A DNA stretch of 64,000 nucleotides from contig CAMCMZ010000009.1 in assembly GCA_945876185.1 (NCBI GenBank), positions 1 through 64,000 on the forward strand. Reading direction: 5' to 3'. Made by a program: the position numbers and the translations under genes. The first letter of the stretch is position 1. Every line of letters starts with the position of its first letter. The notes below the pieces were generated by a model. It did not search any database. It saw only the letters and a list, made by a program, of their open reading frames with translations, and was not told the origin of the DNA. This stretch comes from Candidatus Kuenenia stuttgartensis. GTDB taxonomy: Bacteria > Planctomycetota > UBA11346. Positions 1 through 8,499 of the stretch are shown here, piece by piece.

Positions 1-350
1 CTCGAACTGCGCAAAGGCGTCTGCCAGGACTTCAGCCAGGTGCTGATCGGCTGCCTGCGCAGCCGAGGCGTGCCGGCGCGCTACGTCAGCGGCTACCTGG
101 AAACCACTCCACCACCCGGCCGGGCGCGCCTGGTCGGCGCCGACGCCACGCCTGGGCCCAGGTTTGGTGCGGCGACCAGGCCGGCTGGGTCGATCTCGAT
201 CCCACCAACGACTGCATCCCCGAAGACCGCCACATCACCGTCGCGATCGGCCGCGACTTCGCCGACGTCAGCCCGGTGAAGGGCATGGTTCTGGGCGGCG
301 GCCGGGCCGAGGTGTCAGTGTCGGTGGATGTGGAGCGGCTGGGGCCGTAG
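1..350 (+). pseudogene. transglutaminase-like cysteine protease family protein, C-terminal part, frameshifted
   Basis: The window opens inside this gene. Frame 1 reads a transglutaminase-core segment with the catalytic-Cys context GVCQDF and the motif RYVSGYLETTPPPG. It runs to about base 146. From base 147 the homology continues in frame 3, starting with the catalytic-His context HAW, then the Asp context DLDPTN, and GRDFADVSPVKG, ending at the stop at 348-350. Relative to the usual GADASHAW motif about four bases are missing at the junction. The Cys, His and Asp of the triad are all recognisable, but not in one frame. Proteins of this type often sit beside alpha-E and circularly permuted ATP-grasp proteins, whose genes would lie left of the window. 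The lesion may be a real pseudogene or a sequencing/assembly error; the good conservation on both sides of the shift favours a recent or artefactual event. Confidence 0.75.
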
Positions 351-521
351 CAAATGGACCAGGCCATCGAGCCTGGACAGCTATTCCGGGACTGAGGCCA
401 TGGGATCAGCCGGATTCCTGCAGAGGGTATCCGTCGCGCGGAAGACGCTTGGTGGATGGACACCTGTCCAAATTTGGCCTCGAGAAATACCACAACGCAC
501 CAGGACACCGACCCTGGGACC

Positions 522-539
522 GCCAGGCTCCAGCCTGGC
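522..539. repeat. palindrome in the 351-638 spacer
   Basis: GCCAGGCT and AGCCTGGC form an 8-base inverted repeat separated by two bases. The rest of the 288-base spacer between the transglutaminase fragment and the end of the M16 peptidase gene shows no convincing gene. No T-run follows the palindrome, so it is not a clear intrinsic terminator. Function unknown. Confidence 0.35.
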
Positions 540-638
540 TCGGGAACATCGGCTGGCGGAACGGTGGATGATTTCCCCGCCACATTCCTGGCGCCATGAA
601 CCGCCGCAGGCTGCGCAGCGTGAACCGTGCCCTGCCAC

Positions 639-3551
639 TCAGGGATTGGCCGCCGCCTTCCCCTGGCACACCCCGATCACGATCACGGCTTTGCTCGAAT
701 CCACATAGGTCTTGCCGAGTTCGACCAGTTCGCTGACGGTCACCGCGTTGAGGTCGGCCTCCAGGTTTTCTGCCCAGCCGATGCGGAAGGGTTGCCACGC
801 GGCGCGGCCGAGCACGGTGCCCAGCCACCAGCTGTTGTCGCGCCGCATGGTCGGCAGCGATTTCAACAGCGGGGTGCGCACACGGTCGAGGTATTCCGTC
901 GTGACCTTGCCGGCGTGCATCTCTTCCGCGACCGCCATCACAGCGGCGAGGGCATCGTCGGTGCGGTTCGGCGCGACGCTGACGAAGGCGAAAATGCGGC
1001 CTTCGTCACGCCGGGTGTCGCTGGCGCTGCGGCCGGCGTAGGGCGAATAGGCGTCGCCGAGGCGGTTGCGCAGTTCTTCGCGCAGGCGTTCGCCCATCAC
1101 CTGGGCGAGCAGGCCCAGGCGGCGGTTGCGGCCGATGTCGTAGGCATCCGGGATCGGCCAGGCGACCACGATCGCGGCGCGGGCGGTGGTGCCGGGCACG
1201 TCCAGGCGATGGCGGCCGGGCGTCCAGACGGCGGGGCCGGGCAAGGCGGCGGCGACCAAGGCGGGATCGGCGACGGCCACCGGCGGCGTGCGCTGGCGCT
1301 GGGCGAGGTAGCGCGTCGCCAGTCCGGCGGCCAGCGCCGGGTCGAGGTCGCCGACGATGGTCAGCGCGCGCGGCGCGTCGGCCAGGATGGGTGTCAACCA
1401 GGCGCGGGCCTGCTCAAGCGTCACGGCTTTCGCTTCGTCCTCAGCCACGGGTCGCCGGCTGGGGTCGTCGGCGACCAGGAGGGTGGTCAGCTTGCGCCGC
1501 ACCTGGGCGTCGAGGGCGGTCGGCAGGGCCTTGAACTGTTCCAGCCAACTGACGCGCTCGCGTTCGGCCGCATCGGCGCGCCAGCCCGGTTCATCGAGGT
1601 GCGCAGCCAGGCGGCGGAAGGCCTCTTCGACATCGGTCGCCAGGCATGAGGCCGAGAACGTGACCGAGTCCTCGTCGACACTCGGCCCGCCCAAATGGAC
1701 CGACGAGCCGGCGAACAGCGCGTCGAGCTCCTCGGCGCGGTGGCGGGTGGTTCCGCTGGGGAAGAACACCTGCTGCGCGAATTCTTTCACCGCACTGGGG
1801 ATGGTCTGGGAATTGGCCTCCAGGCGCAGACTGATCAGCACCTGGTTCGGCTTGAAATCCGTGCGTTTGATGAGGATCGGCAGGCCGGCCACGCTGGCGC
1901 GGTGGAGACCGTTGGCATCCGTCAGCGCCGGCACGGCCACGGCCGGTGGCAGCGGATGCGCCCAGGCGAGTGCCGCCGTGGCAGTCGGGGCGACGGGGGT
2001 CTTCGCCCAGGCCTCGCGCACCAGGCCGGTCAGTTTTGCCTGGGCGTCAGGTCCGACGGACTCACGGCCGGTGACCGCGACCACCAAGCGTTGCTCCAGC
2101 AACAGGGGGCCAGGGGTGTCGGTCTCGGCCAGGCCGAACGAGGCACGCATGCACGCGCGGATGCGGGCTGCGTCGGCGCGCTGGACGAGCGGCCGGCGCA
2201 AATCCCGGTCCTGGGTCGGCGAAATGGGTACCAGGCCGTCGGCGACCTGGTCGTAGATCCCGGTCGCCAGGGCGGGATTGGTGCGGTTGCCGGCGTTGGC
2301 GACGGCGTTGTCGAAGCCCTTCAGCAACGAGGTGCGTTCGGTCTCCAATTCGGTGGCGGTGGGGCCGAAGGCGAGCATCTGGTGGAACGCGGTGGTCAGC
2401 GCGGCCGTGGCGTCCGTCTCCCGTCCTGGCCGGCTTTCGCCGGTGATCCCGGCATGCCAGACGCCGAGGCTGAGGTAGGAATACGGCTGCGCGGACAACA
2501 GCGGGTAGGTGGGATCCTTCTCGATCACGGTCGCGAGGCGGCGCGCCAGGATGCGTTCGCCCATGTCGGTGAGCAGCACCCGTTCGCGCCACGCGAGGGA
2601 ATCGATTGGCTGCGCCATCGCGCGCACATGGCCGAGCTGGATGCTGGTGCCGCCGAGTTCGGTCTCGACCAGATTGAGCGCAACCAGACCGGTGGCGGCG
2701 AGGACCGGTTCAGGCGGGTCGGCGATTGCGGCCGCGTGGGCTGCGAGGGGGCCGAAGTGGGTGCGGATGGCGGCCTCGGCCGGGATCGGATCGATCGCGC
2801 CGACCAAAACGAGGTGCATGCGCTCGGGGCGGTACCAGCGTTCATAGAAGCGCCGCATGGTGGCGGCGTCGACGGCGGTGATGTCCTCCTTGGTGCCGAT
2901 GGGGAAGCGGTCGGCGAGCAGCGTTCCCGGATAGGTCGCGGCGTAGAGCGCCTTCGCGATGCGCCGACCCGGGCCGTCGCGATCGCGCATCTCGGCGAGG
3001 ATGACGCCGCGTTCGTGGTCGATGTCCTCGGTCTTCAGAGCCATCCCGCCGGCCTGGCCGGCGAGCGCGCGCAGGGCGAGGTCGAGCGACTCCGGCTTGG
3101 CGTCGGGCAGGTCGAGCTTGTAGACGGTTTCATCAAACGAGGTGTGGGCGTTGGTGTGCGAGCCGAAGGCAAGGCCGGCCTTCTGCAGCGTCTCGACCAT
3201 CTTTCCATCCGGAAAGGCGGTGGTCGCCTTGAAGGCGAGGTGCTCCAGGTAGTGGGCGAGGCCACGTTCGCCATCCTTTTCCATCAAGCTGCCGGCATCG
3301 ACGCGCAGGCGCAGGCTGATGCGGTCGCGCGGCTGGTCGTTGCGCATGGTCGACCAACGCAGGCCGTTCGGCAGCACGCCCCAGTGCACCGCCGGATCGG
3401 GGGCGATGGTCGATTGCTGGTGCGGGAACGGCGGTGGCGCTTGGCGTACCACTGGCGTTTGGCGCGCCGCCGGGTCGCCTCCACACGAGACGAGAGCGAG
3501 GAACCCGGCCAGGATCACGCTGGCGGCGATACAGGCGATGGACGTACGCAT
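639..3551 (-). CDS. M16 family zinc metallopeptidase, predicted lipoprotein
   Basis: A 970-residue insulinase-like (M16/pitrilysin) peptidase. The start is set by an ATG with a GGAG ribosome site about 7 bases upstream and by a lipoprotein signal peptide ending in LVSC (Cys23), which predicts membrane anchoring outside the cytoplasm. The inverted zinc motif HxxEH is seen as HYLEH at residues 100-104. The distal glutamate lies in the later ERGVILAEM stretch. The length fits the two-half clam-shell architecture of the full-length family (an active N-terminal half and an inactive C-terminal half). The family degrades peptides. Nothing in the neighbourhood indicates a specific substrate. The gene ends near the frameshifted transglutaminase and is separated by about 100 bases from the histidine kinase upstream on the same strand. 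Confidence 0.9.
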   Translation of the reverse strand: MRTSIACIAASVILAGFLALVSCGGDPAARQTPVVRQAPPPFPHQQSTIAPDPAVHWGVLPNGLRWSTMRNDQPRDRISLRLRVDAGSLMEKDGERGLAHYLEHLAFKATTAFPDGKMVETLQKAGLAFGSHTNAHTSFDETVYKLDLPDAKPESLDLALRALAGQAGGMALKTEDIDHERGVILAEMRDRDGPGRRIAKALYAATYPGTLLADRFPIGTKEDITAVDAATMRRFYERWYRPERMHLVLVGAIDPIPAEAAIRTHFGPLAAHAAAIADPPEPVLAATGLVALNLVETELGGTSIQLGHVRAMAQPIDSLAWRERVLLTDMGERILARRLATVIEKDPTYPLLSAQPYSYLSLGVWHAGITGESRPGRETDATAALTTAFHQMLAFGPTATELETERTSLLKGFDNAVANAGNRTNPALATGIYDQVADGLVPISPTQDRDLRRPLVQRADAARIRACMRASFGLAETDTPGPLLLEQRLVVAVTGRESVGPDAQAKLTGLVREAWAKTPVAPTATAALAWAHPLPPAVAVPALTDANGLHRASVAGLPILIKRTDFKPNQVLISLRLEANSQTIPSAVKEFAQQVFFPSGTTRHRAEELDALFAGSSVHLGGPSVDEDSVTFSASCLATDVEEAFRRLAAHLDEPGWRADAAERERVSWLEQFKALPTALDAQVRRKLTTLLVADDPSRRPVAEDEAKAVTLEQARAWLTPILADAPRALTIVGDLDPALAAGLATRYLAQRQRTPPVAVADPALVAAALPGPAVWTPGRHRLDVPGTTARAAIVVAWPIPDAYDIGRNRRLGLLAQVMGERLREELRNRLGDAYSPYAGRSASDTRRDEGRIFAFVSVAPNRTDDALAAVMAVAEEMHAGKVTTEYLDRVRTPLLKSLPTMRRDNSWWLGTVLGRAAWQPFRIGWAENLEADLNAVTVSELVELGKTYVDSSKAVIVIGVCQGKAAANP

Positions 3552-3652
3552 GGGACGGCTCCAGGGCTAGGCACGGTGGCGACGGTGGTGGTCGGCTCCA
3601 GCCCTAACCGCCAAGGTCGCGACCGGGAATGTGGCGCGCTGTCTGGTACAAT

Positions 3653-6601
3653 TTAGGTGCGCTTGCGGCGCTTGAGCGCATCCGCGAGCGCAGCGGCGAT
3701 CTGTTCGCCCTGATAGGGTTTCTGGACGAAGCCGATCGCCCCGGCGTCGATGAGTTCCTGCGCGGTGCCGTCGAGGCTGTAGCCAGAGGAAACCACCACC
3801 CTGACGCCCGGATCGATCTGGCGCAGGCTGGCGAAGAGCTCGGCCCCGCTGATCCGGGGTAGGATCAGGTCGAGCAGGACGAGGTCGAGGTCGCGCCATT
3901 CCGCCTGGAATCGGGCGATCGCCGTCTCGCCATCGGGGGCGGAAATCACCTGGTAGCCGAGTTCGCCCAGGAGTTCCTCGACCATCGAGCGCACGATCTC
4001 CTCGTCCTCGATCACCAGGATGCGCGCTGTCTTGCGTGGCAGCGGTGTGCGGACGGTGGTTGGCCTGCTGGAAGAAGAGGGGGGCTCCAGCAGTCGGGGC
4101 AGGCGGATGGTGAAGGTGCTGCCGCGTCCAGGTTCGCTCGCGACCGAGATCGAACCACTGTGATTCTGCACGGTTCCGTAGACCGCCGCGAGGCCCAGTC
4201 CGGTGCCCTTGCCCGCCTGCTTGGTGGTGAAGAACGGTTCGAAGAGCCGCTGCCGCACGGCCGCATCCATGCCGACGCCGGTATCGCTGACCATGATCTC
4301 AACCTGGTCCGGGCCGTTGGTGGAGAGGCGGGTGGTGAAGGTCAGCACGCCGCCCTGCGGCATCGCGTCGCGGGCGTTCAGGCCGAGGTTGAGCAGCGCA
4401 TTCTGGAGCTGGGTCGGATCGCCCAGCACCTGGGCTTGGTGCGCTTCCAGGTGCTGGCGGATCTCGATGCGCTTGTCGATGCTGTGCTGGAGCAGGTCGA
4501 CGACCTCCTGCACCAGGCGACCGGGATCGGTGGGCACGCTGAGGTTGCGCCCCTTGCGGGCGAAGGCGAGGAGTTGCCGGGTCAGATCGGAGGCGCGCAG
4601 GGCCGAACGGATGATGCCATCAGCGTAGCGCCGCAGGACGTCATCGTGCAGGCGTTTCGCCAGCAGTTCGGCGTAACCCAGGATGCCGGCGAGCTGGTTG
4701 TTGAAGTCGTGCGCGACCCCGCCCGCGAGCTGGCCGATCGCGGTCAGCTTTTCCGCCTGGCGCAGCTGCTCGCTCAGGCGCTGGCGTTCGCGGATGTCGC
4801 GCACCACGCCCAGGAGCAGCTTGCGGCCATCGGGCAGACTGATGCCCCGGCTGCTGATCTCGACCGGGATGCGGGTGCCGTCGCGGTGCTGGACCTCGGT
4901 TTCGATCAACACGCTGGCACCGGACACCCGGCTGCGGAAGGCGGCTGTGTCGTGTTCTTGCTCAGAGGTCGGATGGATGGCGGCCAGGGGTAGGTTGACC
5001 AGTTCGGAGCGCGGGCGGCCCAGCAGCGTTTCGGCCTCGCGATTGACCTCGACCAGCAGTCCCGTGCCCGGGTCGCTGACCAGGATCGCATCGCGTGCCC
5101 CTTGGAAGAAGGCCTCGCGCCGCAGGTTGGCCTCCAGCACGGCGGCTTCGGCCTGTTTGCGGGCGGTGATGTCGCCGTAGATCGACTGGTAACCGCCGTC
5201 GGGCATGCGGCGCGAATGCATCTCGACCGGCAATCGGCTGCCGTCCGGGCGCAGCACCAGGCGCTCGCTGATCACCGTCTGGCCCTGGTCGAGCAGATCG
5301 AAGCGCAGCGGTTTCTCTCCCAGCACAGAGGGATCGAAGATCCTGCTGACGTTGAGTCCGATCAGGTATGGCAGGGAAAGGCCGGTGATCTCGGCCATGC
5401 GCGGATTGGCCCCGGTGATCGTGCCGTGCAGATCGCCGCTGAGGATGCCGTCGACCGCCGAGTCGACCAGTTCACGGTAGCGGTGCTCGCTTCGGCGCAG
5501 GGCCAGTTCGGCGCGCAGGCGCAGGCGGATGTTCCACGTGAGCATGACGATGATGGCGAGCATCACGGAACCGATCGCCAGGGTCGTCCAGATGATCACC
5601 CGGTAACGGTAATAGGGCGAATCGGGCTCGCCGATGATCAGGCTTTCTGCCGGCAGATCGCCACGCCGGAGGCCGAAACGTTCGAGCGCGGCATATTCGA
5701 AGACCCAGCGATTTGGGCTGACCATCTGCACCGGCAGGGTGGCGGCCGGATTGCCAGCCAGGATGCGCCGGGCCAGGTCGCCGGCCGAGCGTCCCTGGCA
5801 ATAGCCGCTGGTCAGCTTGCCGCCGACCATGCCAAATCCCTGGTTGAAGTCCCAGGTGGTGTAAACCGGCACCTGAGCCTGGGCCGCCACCAGCCGGGCG
5901 CTTTCCTCGGCATCGAAGGTGCGTCCGGTGCGGTCCTGGAAGAAGAAGGTGAAAAGGATCAGCGTGCCGGAGCGGGCCTGGCCGATCAGATCGGCCAATT
6001 CCGCCTGGGTGACATCATTGACCAGTTCGAGTTTCACCTCAGGCGGGCAGCCGGGTCGCCAGCGTTCGACCTCGCGGGTCACGCCCTGGCCGGTCTCGGT
6101 GCGGTCGGTGACCACCAGCAGCCGGCTGGTGCCGGGATGCAGGCGCAGCATGCAGGCAAGCGTCTCACCAATGTCAGCCGCCTCGTTCACGCCGGTGACT
6201 GCGGCAAGGCCGCGCAATCGTTCCGGCTGGAGGTCGTTGACGCCGCAGAATACCACCGGCACGCCGGGAAAGAGACGATCGCGTTCGCGCAGGGTGAACC
6301 AGGTCGCGTTGTCGTCGCAGGTGATGAGGACATCGAAGCGCGTGCCGTCGTACTTGGCGCGCATGAAGTCCAGCAGGGCGGGATCGCGCATCACCAGTGG
6401 GTGGCGTTTGCTGTCGAGGCATTCGATGTGGAGCTTGACCGGCCGACCGTCCTGGCGCAGCGCCGCCTCGATGCCGCGCACGATGTCGTCGCTCCAGCGG
6501 TAGCCCTGGTGGTAGCTGTTGACGACCAGCACCTCGGCGGTCGTTTCCATCGAGACCAGACCGCAACCGCACAGCGACAGCAGCAGGCAGAGCAGGCGCA
6601 T
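3653..6601 (-). CDS. hybrid sensor histidine kinase with periplasmic ABC-substrate-binding-like sensor
   Basis: About 982 residues from the ATG at 6601; a start at 6646 is possible but would put 15 residues before the signal peptide. Order of parts: hydrophobic signal (1-20); periplasmic ABC-substrate-binding-like domain (about 24-325, beginning LVVNSYHQGYRW); one transmembrane helix (about 335-358); two PAS domains (about 371-490 and 495-610); HisKA with the phospho-His in GGVAHDFNN (H631); HATPase with NLGLNARDA, DTGVGMD and GKGTGLGLAA; and a C-terminal receiver with phospho-acceptor D911 in LVLLDLILP. It should autophosphorylate on a ligand signal bound outside the membrane and pass phosphate to its own receiver. 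No separate response regulator gene is adjacent, so the output partner is unknown. The binding domain resembles the family of small-molecule-binding proteins of ABC systems. The ligand cannot be inferred. Confidence 0.88.
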   Translation of the reverse strand: MRLLCLLLSLCGCGLVSMETTAEVLVVNSYHQGYRWSDDIVRGIEAALRQDGRPVKLHIECLDSKRHPLVMRDPALLDFMRAKYDGTRFDVLITCDDNATWFTLRERDRLFPGVPVVFCGVNDLQPERLRGLAAVTGVNEAADIGETLACMLRLHPGTSRLLVVTDRTETGQGVTREVERWRPGCPPEVKLELVNDVTQAELADLIGQARSGTLILFTFFFQDRTGRTFDAEESARLVAAQAQVPVYTTWDFNQGFGMVGGKLTSGYCQGRSAGDLARRILAGNPAATLPVQMVSPNRWVFEYAALERFGLRRGDLPAESLIIGEPDSPYYRYRVIIWTTLAIGSVMLAIIVMLTWNIRLRLRAELALRRSEHRYRELVDSAVDGILSGDLHGTITGANPRMAEITGLSLPYLIGLNVSRIFDPSVLGEKPLRFDLLDQGQTVISERLVLRPDGSRLPVEMHSRRMPDGGYQSIYGDITARKQAEAAVLEANLRREAFFQGARDAILVSDPGTGLLVEVNREAETLLGRPRSELVNLPLAAIHPTSEQEHDTAAFRSRVSGASVLIETEVQHRDGTRIPVEISSRGISLPDGRKLLLGVVRDIRERQRLSEQLRQAEKLTAIGQLAGGVAHDFNNQLAGILGYAELLAKRLHDDVLRRYADGIIRSALRASDLTRQLLAFARKGRNLSVPTDPGRLVQEVVDLLQHSIDKRIEIRQHLEAHQAQVLGDPTQLQNALLNLGLNARDAMPQGGVLTFTTRLSTNGPDQVEIMVSDTGVGMDAAVRQRLFEPFFTTKQAGKGTGLGLAAVYGTVQNHSGSISVASEPGRGSTFTIRLPRLLEPPSSSSRPTTVRTPLPRKTARILVIEDEEIVRSMVEELLGELGYQVISAPDGETAIARFQAEWRDLDLVLLDLILPRISGAELFASLRQIDPGVRVVVSSGYSLDGTAQELIDAGAIGFVQKPYQGEQIAAALADALKRRKRT

Positions 6602-6740
6602 TGAGGCCACTCTAGGACGCCACCCGATCGGGCAAACCCCAATCATTCCCTCCGAAATCCACTGTTCTGGCCAGATTCTGCGCTGCGTTGACGTGCTGCT
6701 GAAGTCGAGCCTGCCAGGGAATCCTGACCTGGTTCACCCG

Positions 6741-7847
6741 CTAAACCTGATGTGTCGGCAGCCCCAAGCGTCGCATCCAGCAGGCGTGCGCCCACAAACC
6801 GGAGAAGAAATTCGCATGCTGGCGATAGGCGATGCCGTGCTCTTCGCAGGTGGCTTTGACGATTGGGGCGAGCGCCGGGTAATGGACGTGGCAGATATTC
6901 GGGAACAAGTGGTGTTCGATCTGATAATCCAGGCCACCCAGGAACCAGGTCGTCATCCAGCCACGACCTGGAAAATTGGCCGTGGTGCGCAATTGATGTT
7001 CGGCCCAGCCGTGGTCGAGCACGCCCCCGTGCGGCACCGGAAACTCGACCCGTCCGGTGCAATGCGCGAGTTGGAAGACCACGCTGAGGAGCAGGCCGAG
7101 GGTGAACGCCGCGACCACATAGAACAGCAGAACCGTCCAGACCGGGTGGAAGCACAACGGCACAACGAAGGCGATGGTGAGGAATCCGAGCTTGCCGAGG
7201 AAGAACCAGAGTACCTCCCAGGTTTGCGGGCGTGGGAACGGGTGTCCTCCGATGCGTCCGTCAGCCAGTTCGCGGAAATCGGAATAGAGTTGCCAGCGGA
7301 TGGCCATCAATCCATACAAAGGCCAGATATAGATGTGCTGCCAGCGGTGGAGCCGGCTGCGGGGCTGGGTGGGTGCGAGCCTGGGCACGATCCCGACGTC
7401 GATGTCGGAATCCATTCCGCTGATATTGGTGTAGGTATGGTGCATCACGCCATGCTTATGGCGCCAGAGGAACGAGCTTCCCCCGATGAGGTCCAGGCTC
7501 ATCGCCGCCAACCGATTTCCCCAGGCTGAGGAGGAGTAGGATCGATGGCCGCCATCGTGCTGGATATTAAAGCCGATGCCTGCGGTGATCGCTCCAAGCA
7601 GGACCGCCAGGGGGAGTGCCTGCCACCAGGCGAGGGTGAAGAATACCAGAGCCAGATAGGTGCAGATGAAAGCGAGCATCACCACAACCGTCTTGAGGTG
7701 CATGGCCAGACCGCCACGCCGGGAACACCCCGTCCGCTCGAAGTAGGCGGCCACCCGCTGCTGTAATTGGACGTAGAATCCAGAGTCGCGGGCAAAACGG
7801 GTTCGCGCGGCGTCCAGATCGACCGGGGTATGCGTAGAGACAGGCAT
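6741..7847 (-). CDS. membrane fatty acid desaturase (acyl-lipid / linoleoyl-CoA desaturase-like)
   Basis: A 368-residue integral membrane di-iron desaturase. Three histidine boxes are visible: HDGGH at residues 97-101, HKHGVMHH near 127, and the QxxHH type box QIEHH near 305. The glutamine in the last box is typical of front-end or acyl-lipid desaturases rather than delta-9 acyl-CoA enzymes. No cytochrome b5 domain is fused. Hydrophobic segments flank the first box. An ATG at 7847 follows AAGGG by 7 bases; a TTG codon just before it (7850) is less likely to be the start. It introduces a double bond in membrane lipid acyl chains using O2 and reductant. The product position is not predictable. 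It stands alone, divergent from the nif regulatory region. Confidence 0.88.
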   Translation of the reverse strand: MPVSTHTPVDLDAARTRFARDSGFYVQLQQRVAAYFERTGCSRRGGLAMHLKTVVVMLAFICTYLALVFFTLAWWQALPLAVLLGAITAGIGFNIQHDGGHRSYSSSAWGNRLAAMSLDLIGGSSFLWRHKHGVMHHTYTNISGMDSDIDVGIVPRLAPTQPRSRLHRWQHIYIWPLYGLMAIRWQLYSDFRELADGRIGGHPFPRPQTWEVLWFFLGKLGFLTIAFVVPLCFHPVWTVLLFYVVAAFTLGLLLSVVFQLAHCTGRVEFPVPHGGVLDHGWAEHQLRTTANFPGRGWMTTWFLGGLDYQIEHHLFPNICHVHYPALAPIVKATCEEHGIAYRQHANFFSGLWAHACWMRRLGLPTHQV

Positions 7848-8178
7848 CAATGCCCTTCGTTAACCGAGCCAGCGTGGTCCGGATCTGGGTGGAAAAAACG
7901 GCGACATGGAAGACCCAACCGCTTGGGCAATCGAGGACGATCGCCCATCAATTCGGGAAAGGTGATAATCGGAGCAAAAAATGGCCAGGCAACTCGACTC
8001 AGGCAGACCCTGGGCGAGACACATGACCTGTGATTTCGTCAATGATTCCGACAGATCGCGGATCAAGGACGGCTGGTGCGGCCGTCGCCCAGGTTGTTCC
8101 GAAATGAGCGCGGGTCCTTGAGTGAAGGTAGTTTGACGCAGGAAATCAAACTTTCGCGCCGGTTGGGTCCGTGCGGGT

Positions 8179-8389
8179 CCAGGGACGAGAGTCCCTGGCG
8201 GGCGTAGCGGGCAGAGCCCGCGAGGAGCAATCACCCGATCGAGCGCAAGCGAGTGAGCGGGGACGGGCTTGGTCCCGCGTAGCGGGAAGGTGGCGCAGCC
8301 ACCGTCGCCGCAGTCCGATCCCCGCGCAGGGGGGACATGCAAAGCATGCAAGCCGCGTAGCGGCGCAGTCGGGCTGGGGCGCAAGCCCC
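8179..8389. repeat. string of short perfect hairpins between the desaturase and nifA
   Basis: The 652-base stretch 7848-8499 has no believable gene; open frames here are artefacts of GC-rich sequence. Inside it at least seven short inverted repeats follow each other: 8179-8198 (8-bp stem, GAGA loop), 8207-8221 (6 bp, AGA loop), 8273-8287 (6 bp, GTA loop), 8289-8303 (6 bp, GCA loop), 8336-8348 (5 bp, AAA loop), 8352-8364 (5 bp, GTA loop) and 8376-8389 (5 bp, GCAA loop), with a C4/G4 hairpin near 8320-8332. Stem sequences differ but stem and loop sizes are similar. Two tetraloops fit the GNRA pattern. 7848-8178 and 8390-8499 show no such structure; they should contain the divergent promoters, which I could not place. 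Confidence 0.7.
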
Positions 8390-8499
8390 GCTAGAGATGG
8401 GTTTCTAGCAACGTTTCCTGAGCGCCACGAGCGTTTGATCTGTCGCTTCGTGCAGCAGGGCGTCGGCGTTCCCAAATACTAGACTGCTGCGGATCAGTC

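Noticed and set aside
639-3656. Long open frames opposite the M16 peptidase, rpoC and other large genes
   Set aside because: They are mirror frames of GC-rich coding DNA without domains or ribosome sites; the sense genes have clear family motifs.
3640-3660. A TGG-TACAAT match resembling an extended -10 box on the plus strand
   Set aside because: No -35 box at proper distance and no plus-strand gene downstream; it lies at the 3' end of the minus-strand kinase gene.
8179-8389. The hairpin array as a CRISPR array or retron RNA
   Set aside because: There are no equal repeats with spacers, and no cas or reverse transcriptase gene is near.
8171-8482. A 103-codon open frame over the hairpin array
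   Set aside because: The translation is rich in Arg, Ala and Gly without any domain, lacks a ribosome site, and simply follows the palindromes.
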